From the NCBI GenBank assembly GCA_910585855.1, contig CAJUGZ010000059.1, positions 1 through 16,819 on the forward strand: 16,819 bases of DNA. The letters run 5' to 3'. A program made the translations under genes and the position numbers. Each line of letters starts with the position of its first letter. Within the stretch, counting starts at the first letter, position 1. The stretch comes from an uncultured Lachnospiraceae bacterium (lineage in GTDB: Bacteria > Bacillota_A > Clostridia > Lachnospirales > Lachnospiraceae). Positions 14,689 to 16,819 of the stretch are shown in pieces. The notes beneath the pieces were generated by a model. That model saw only the letters and a program-made list of their open reading frames with translations, was not told the origin of the DNA and did no database searches.

Positions 14689-15654
14689 ATGGCTTTTTTA
14701 GGAAAAATAGGCTTGATTTTATCTGCAGGAATGTTGCTTGCTGGGGGAATTTTATTGGGTATTGGTGCAGCAAACGGAGGAATCGATCAAGTAAGAGTAA
14801 TGGCAGAAAATGGGGAGTTAAGTATAGGGGGGACACGTTTTTTTTATCCTCATAGACATCATTCGGCTAATTGGGCAGTGACGGAAGAGATAGATACTAC
14901 TGTGCTAAGTGATTGGGGATGGGAGAAAGAAGCAGAATATACTTATGCAGAAGCTCTTCAAGATGAAATTTGGTTGGAAAATGAAGTAATAGAAATTGCA
15001 AAAAAAGATGAAATTGAGGAATTAATTATAAATGGAGAAACAGTAGGTGGGGAAATTATTATATGTCCTTCAAGTGATAATTACTTTCAGATAACACAAG
15101 GAGATTTTCTTTATGAAATAAATGGGATTTCACTTGAGATTTTTCTGAATGAGGACTGGTCTGGTAATATTTATATTCCAGAAAGTTGGGTAGGACAAAG
15201 AATTGATATTTCTGTTGGAAATGGATATATCTATACAGATAAATTACAGGCAGATGAAGTTGATATTGAAATAGGGGCTGGCTATATGCAGGGCACATCT
15301 ATATACACAAGTGATTTAGATTTGGAAGTTGGTGCTGGTGCATTGGAGTTAGACAAAATTTCAGCCGAGGATGCGGATATTGATATTGGAGTAGGAAGAA
15401 CCTATATTATGGATGCTGAAATTACAGGAGATTTGGATGTAGATTGCGGAATAGGAGAATTGACTATGTATTTAGAAGGAAAAGAAGCTGATCATAATTA
15501 TGATGTATCTTTTGCTGGAAATTTAAATATTGGTAATTATAATTATAATGAATTTCGCAACAAGCATCGGAAGATTGATAATGATGCCTATAGTAATTTT
15601 CATATTGAGTGTGGGCTTGGAAGTGTATCTCTTTATTTTAATGAAGAATACTGA
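14689..15654 (+). CDS. DUF4097-type beta-repeat envelope protein
   Basis: A 321-residue protein with an N-terminal hydrophobic anchor (6-28, GLILSAGMLLAGGILLGIG). The last half holds a regular series of strands with the pattern D-[I/L]-x-[I/V/C]-G-x-G: IDISVGNGYI, VDIEIGAGYM, LDLEVGAGAL, ADIDIGVGRT, LDVDCGIGEL and FHIECGLGSV, spaced about 17-20 residues or more apart. This is the stacked beta architecture of the DUF4097/LiaG-like group. A variable acidic stretch (60-130) separates anchor and repeats. It starts three bases after the previous stop and lies between HAAS and PspC genes, so it probably acts with them in an envelope-stress response. The exact ligand is unknown. Confidence 0.82.
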   Translation: MAFLGKIGLILSAGMLLAGGILLGIGAANGGIDQVRVMAENGELSIGGTRFFYPHRHHSANWAVTEEIDTTVLSDWGWEKEAEYTYAEALQDEIWLENEVIEIAKKDEIEELIINGETVGGEIIICPSSDNYFQITQGDFLYEINGISLEIFLNEDWSGNIYIPESWVGQRIDISVGNGYIYTDKLQADEVDIEIGAGYMQGTSIYTSDLDLEVGAGALELDKISAEDADIDIGVGRTYIMDAEITGDLDVDCGIGELTMYLEGKEADHNYDVSFAGNLNIGNYNYNEFRNKHRKIDNDAYSNFHIECGLGSVSLYFNEEY

Positions 15655-15677
15655 TTTAGGAAAGTGAGGAAAAAAAT

Positions 15678-15875
15678 ATGAGTGACGACTATAAAAAATT
15701 ATTGCGTTCAAAAAGTAATCGTATGGTGTGCGGAGTTTGTGCAGGAGTAGCAGATTATTTTAGTTTAGATCCAACGATTGTGCGGCTTTTGGCAGTAATT
15801 GGAGGAATTGCAAGTGCAGGAACAGCGATTGTTGCTTATTTGATTGCTGCTGTGATTATTCCAGAAGAGTGGTAG
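15678..15875 (+). CDS. PspC-domain small membrane protein
   Basis: A 65-residue protein consisting of one PspC domain: KLLRSKSNRMVCGVCAGVADYFSLDPTIVRLLAVI (about 7-41), then a hydrophobic helix ending in IIPEEW. PspC proteins sense membrane stress or regulate partner proteins at the membrane. GTGAGGAAAAAA precedes the ATG. It is 23 bases after the DUF4097 gene and is the last gene of the padR operon; no clear terminator follows. Confidence 0.93.
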   Translation: MSDDYKKLLRSKSNRMVCGVCAGVADYFSLDPTIVRLLAVIGGIASAGTAIVAYLIAAVIIPEEW

Positions 15876-15953
15876 ATAAGATTTTGCAATTTTGCATAAA
15901 AGTAGTGAAGAACTCTTTCCACAATTTTAACAAAATTTAAAATTTTACAGATA

Positions 15954-15982
15954 TTTACTTTTATAAAGAGAATTTGTATGAT
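15954..15982 (+). promoter_or_regulatory. putative promoter of the CarD-family gene
   Basis: TTTACT (15954-15959), a 17-base spacer and TATGAT (15977-15982). This overlaps the in-frame ATG at 15978, which supports the later start at 16020. Confidence 0.5.
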
Positions 15983-16019
15983 AAAATGGAGTTATTATAA
16001 AGGAAAGGTAGGGTTCGCT

Positions 16020-16544
16020 ATGGCAAGTGTATTTGAAGAAGGAAGTTATGTTTTATGCGGAAGCCATGGAGTGTGCCGAATTGATAAAATTACGGCAATG
16101 GATCTTTCTGGAATAGGGGAAGAACGGCTTTATTATATTTTATCACAGGTTTATACTTGCGGAAGCCGACTGTACATTCCAGTGGATAATCAAAAAGTTT
16201 TAATGCGTTCTTTGCTTAGTAAAACAGAAGTGCAGATGTTGATAGAAAAAATACCAGAAATTGAAGAACTTTGGATTCCAAATGAGAAAGAAAGGGAACA
16301 GGCGTATAAGGCAGCTTTGCAGACTTGTGACTGTGAAGAGGTAGTAAAGATTATTAAGACGCTTTATTTAAGAAAAAAGCTGCGGTTAGAAAATGGAAAA
16401 AAGGTAACTGCAGTGGATATGAAATATCTTCGGCTGGCAGAAGAACAGCTTTATGGGGAATTGGCAGTAGTGCTTGCGATTGAAAAAAGTAAAGTAGAAC
16501 ATTATATTGTAGAATGTATAGAAAAGCGGACAGCGGAATCTTAG
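16020..16544 (+). CDS. CarD-family transcriptional regulator
   Basis: A 174-residue regulator. The N-terminal RNA-polymerase-interacting domain (1-60) reads FEEGSYVLCGSHGVCRIDKI...LYYILSQVYTCGSRLYIPVDN, closely following the CarD/CdnL/TRCF pattern (GdxVvy..hGvg.I). The C-terminal part (70-174) is helical, with KTLYLRKKLRLENGKKVTAVDMKYLRLAEEQLYGELAVVLAI typical of the family. CarD proteins bind the polymerase beta subunit and stabilise open complexes. The frame opens at ATG 15978, but ATG 16020 has AGGAAAGGTAGGG upstream and leaves the promoter intact. In Bacillus a CarD-like gene, ispD, ispF and gltX are neighbours; here carD, gltX and ispF occur in one window but are separated. Confidence 0.9.
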   Translation: MASVFEEGSYVLCGSHGVCRIDKITAMDLSGIGEERLYYILSQVYTCGSRLYIPVDNQKVLMRSLLSKTEVQMLIEKIPEIEELWIPNEKEREQAYKAALQTCDCEEVVKIIKTLYLRKKLRLENGKKVTAVDMKYLRLAEEQLYGELAVVLAIEKSKVEHYIVECIEKRTAES

Positions 16545-16559
16545 TTTGATCCGCTTTTA
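16532..16559 (+). terminator. intrinsic terminator of the CarD-family gene
   Basis: AGCGGA (16532-16537) pairs with TCCGCT (16550-16555), followed by TTTTAAAG. It starts inside the last codons. The stem can be swapped for a longer AAAAGCGGA / TCCGCTTTT pairing using sequence from 16523. Confidence 0.6.
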
Positions 16560-16576
16560 AAGTTTTAACTTGTGGA

Positions 16577-16819
16577 GGACGCCAGATTCGAAAACGGTGG
16601 GCAGCCTGCTGTTTCGGTTTCCAAAAAGTAAGAAGTTCTAAGACTTCTGCCTTTTCCTTTCTCCAACCAGACAGACCGGGGCGCAATTCGCCCTCACTAC
16701 AGGCGAAACGTAACTGGTGTAAGGAAGGATATTACCAGTCGTAAGATAGCTCCTTTCCTATCAACCGGGCTAAACACACCCCTTTTTTTTCACACCCTGC
16801 ATGGAAGCAGGATGTGAAA
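16577..16819 (+). repeat. type B palindromic repeat, copy 3, cut by window end
   Basis: Same orientation as copy 1. It begins GGACGCC, then a left arm diverged from copies 1 and 2, the shared segment TTCCAAAAAG..AAGAAGTTCTAAGACTTCTG, the common core ACAGACCGGGGCGCAATTCG, and the strong hairpin at 16790-16816 with stem TCACA/TGTGA outside the constant CCCTGC/GCAGG. The right arm is beyond the window. The frame open in copies 1 and 2 meets TAA at AAAAAGTAAG here. Confidence 0.87.

Overview
The window is AT-rich, densely coded DNA that looks like a chromosome segment from an anaerobic Clostridia, most likely Lachnospiraceae. The supporting features are AGGAGG-type ribosome sites, tRNA genes without an encoded CCA, a Bce-type sensor/transporter module, a choline/glucan-binding-repeat surface protein, a CarD-family regulator, a PadR-HAAS(DUF1700)-DUF4097-PspC operon, and a GluRS and short UvrD-like helicase of clostridial type. 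The family placement is inference from gene content; the genus is not identified.

Layout. Positions 1-218 hold the 3' part of tRNA-Val(TAC), a complete elongator tRNA-Met(CAT) and a strong terminator. Positions 255-3549 are four closely spaced plus-strand genes: an unrecognised helical protein, IspF of the MEP isoprenoid pathway with an unusual four-cysteine tail, an OmpR-type response regulator and its intramembrane-sensing kinase. A hairpin repeat (type A) and a gene for a membrane-anchored cell-wall-binding-repeat protein (3875-4468) separate the kinase from a Bce-type ABC transporter (4670-7454). The transporter is preceded by a perfect CTTACA-N4-TGTAAG palindrome that fits a Bce-type regulator box. 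A bidirectional terminator then separates the transporter from a minus-strand ECF transporter S component (7523-8317).

Positions 8318-9897 contain no convincing gene. They hold two roughly 375-bp copies, in opposite orientation, of a highly structured palindromic repeat (type B), with AT-rich DNA and a type A remnant between them. Positions 9898-13259 carry gltX and a short UvrD/PcrA-type helicase. After a shortened type A copy and a perfect TTGACA-17-TATAAT promoter with an adjoining palindrome comes an envelope-stress-like operon (13631-15875): PadR regulator, HAAS/DUF1700 membrane protein, DUF4097 protein and PspC-domain protein. A CarD-family gene follows (16020-16544), and a third type B copy runs off the end of the window.

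How it fits together. Two envelope-response modules (Bce-type RR/HK/ABC, and PadR/HAAS/DUF4097/PspC) share a 14-bp upstream motif, which suggests but does not prove shared control. The most unusual signal is the repeat family. Type A and type B elements share terminal sequences (GGACGC at one end, TTTGG[C/A]G-like at the other) but have different interiors. The type B copies differ from each other at paired positions on both sides of their stems, which points to a conserved folded RNA or DNA structure rather than a protein.
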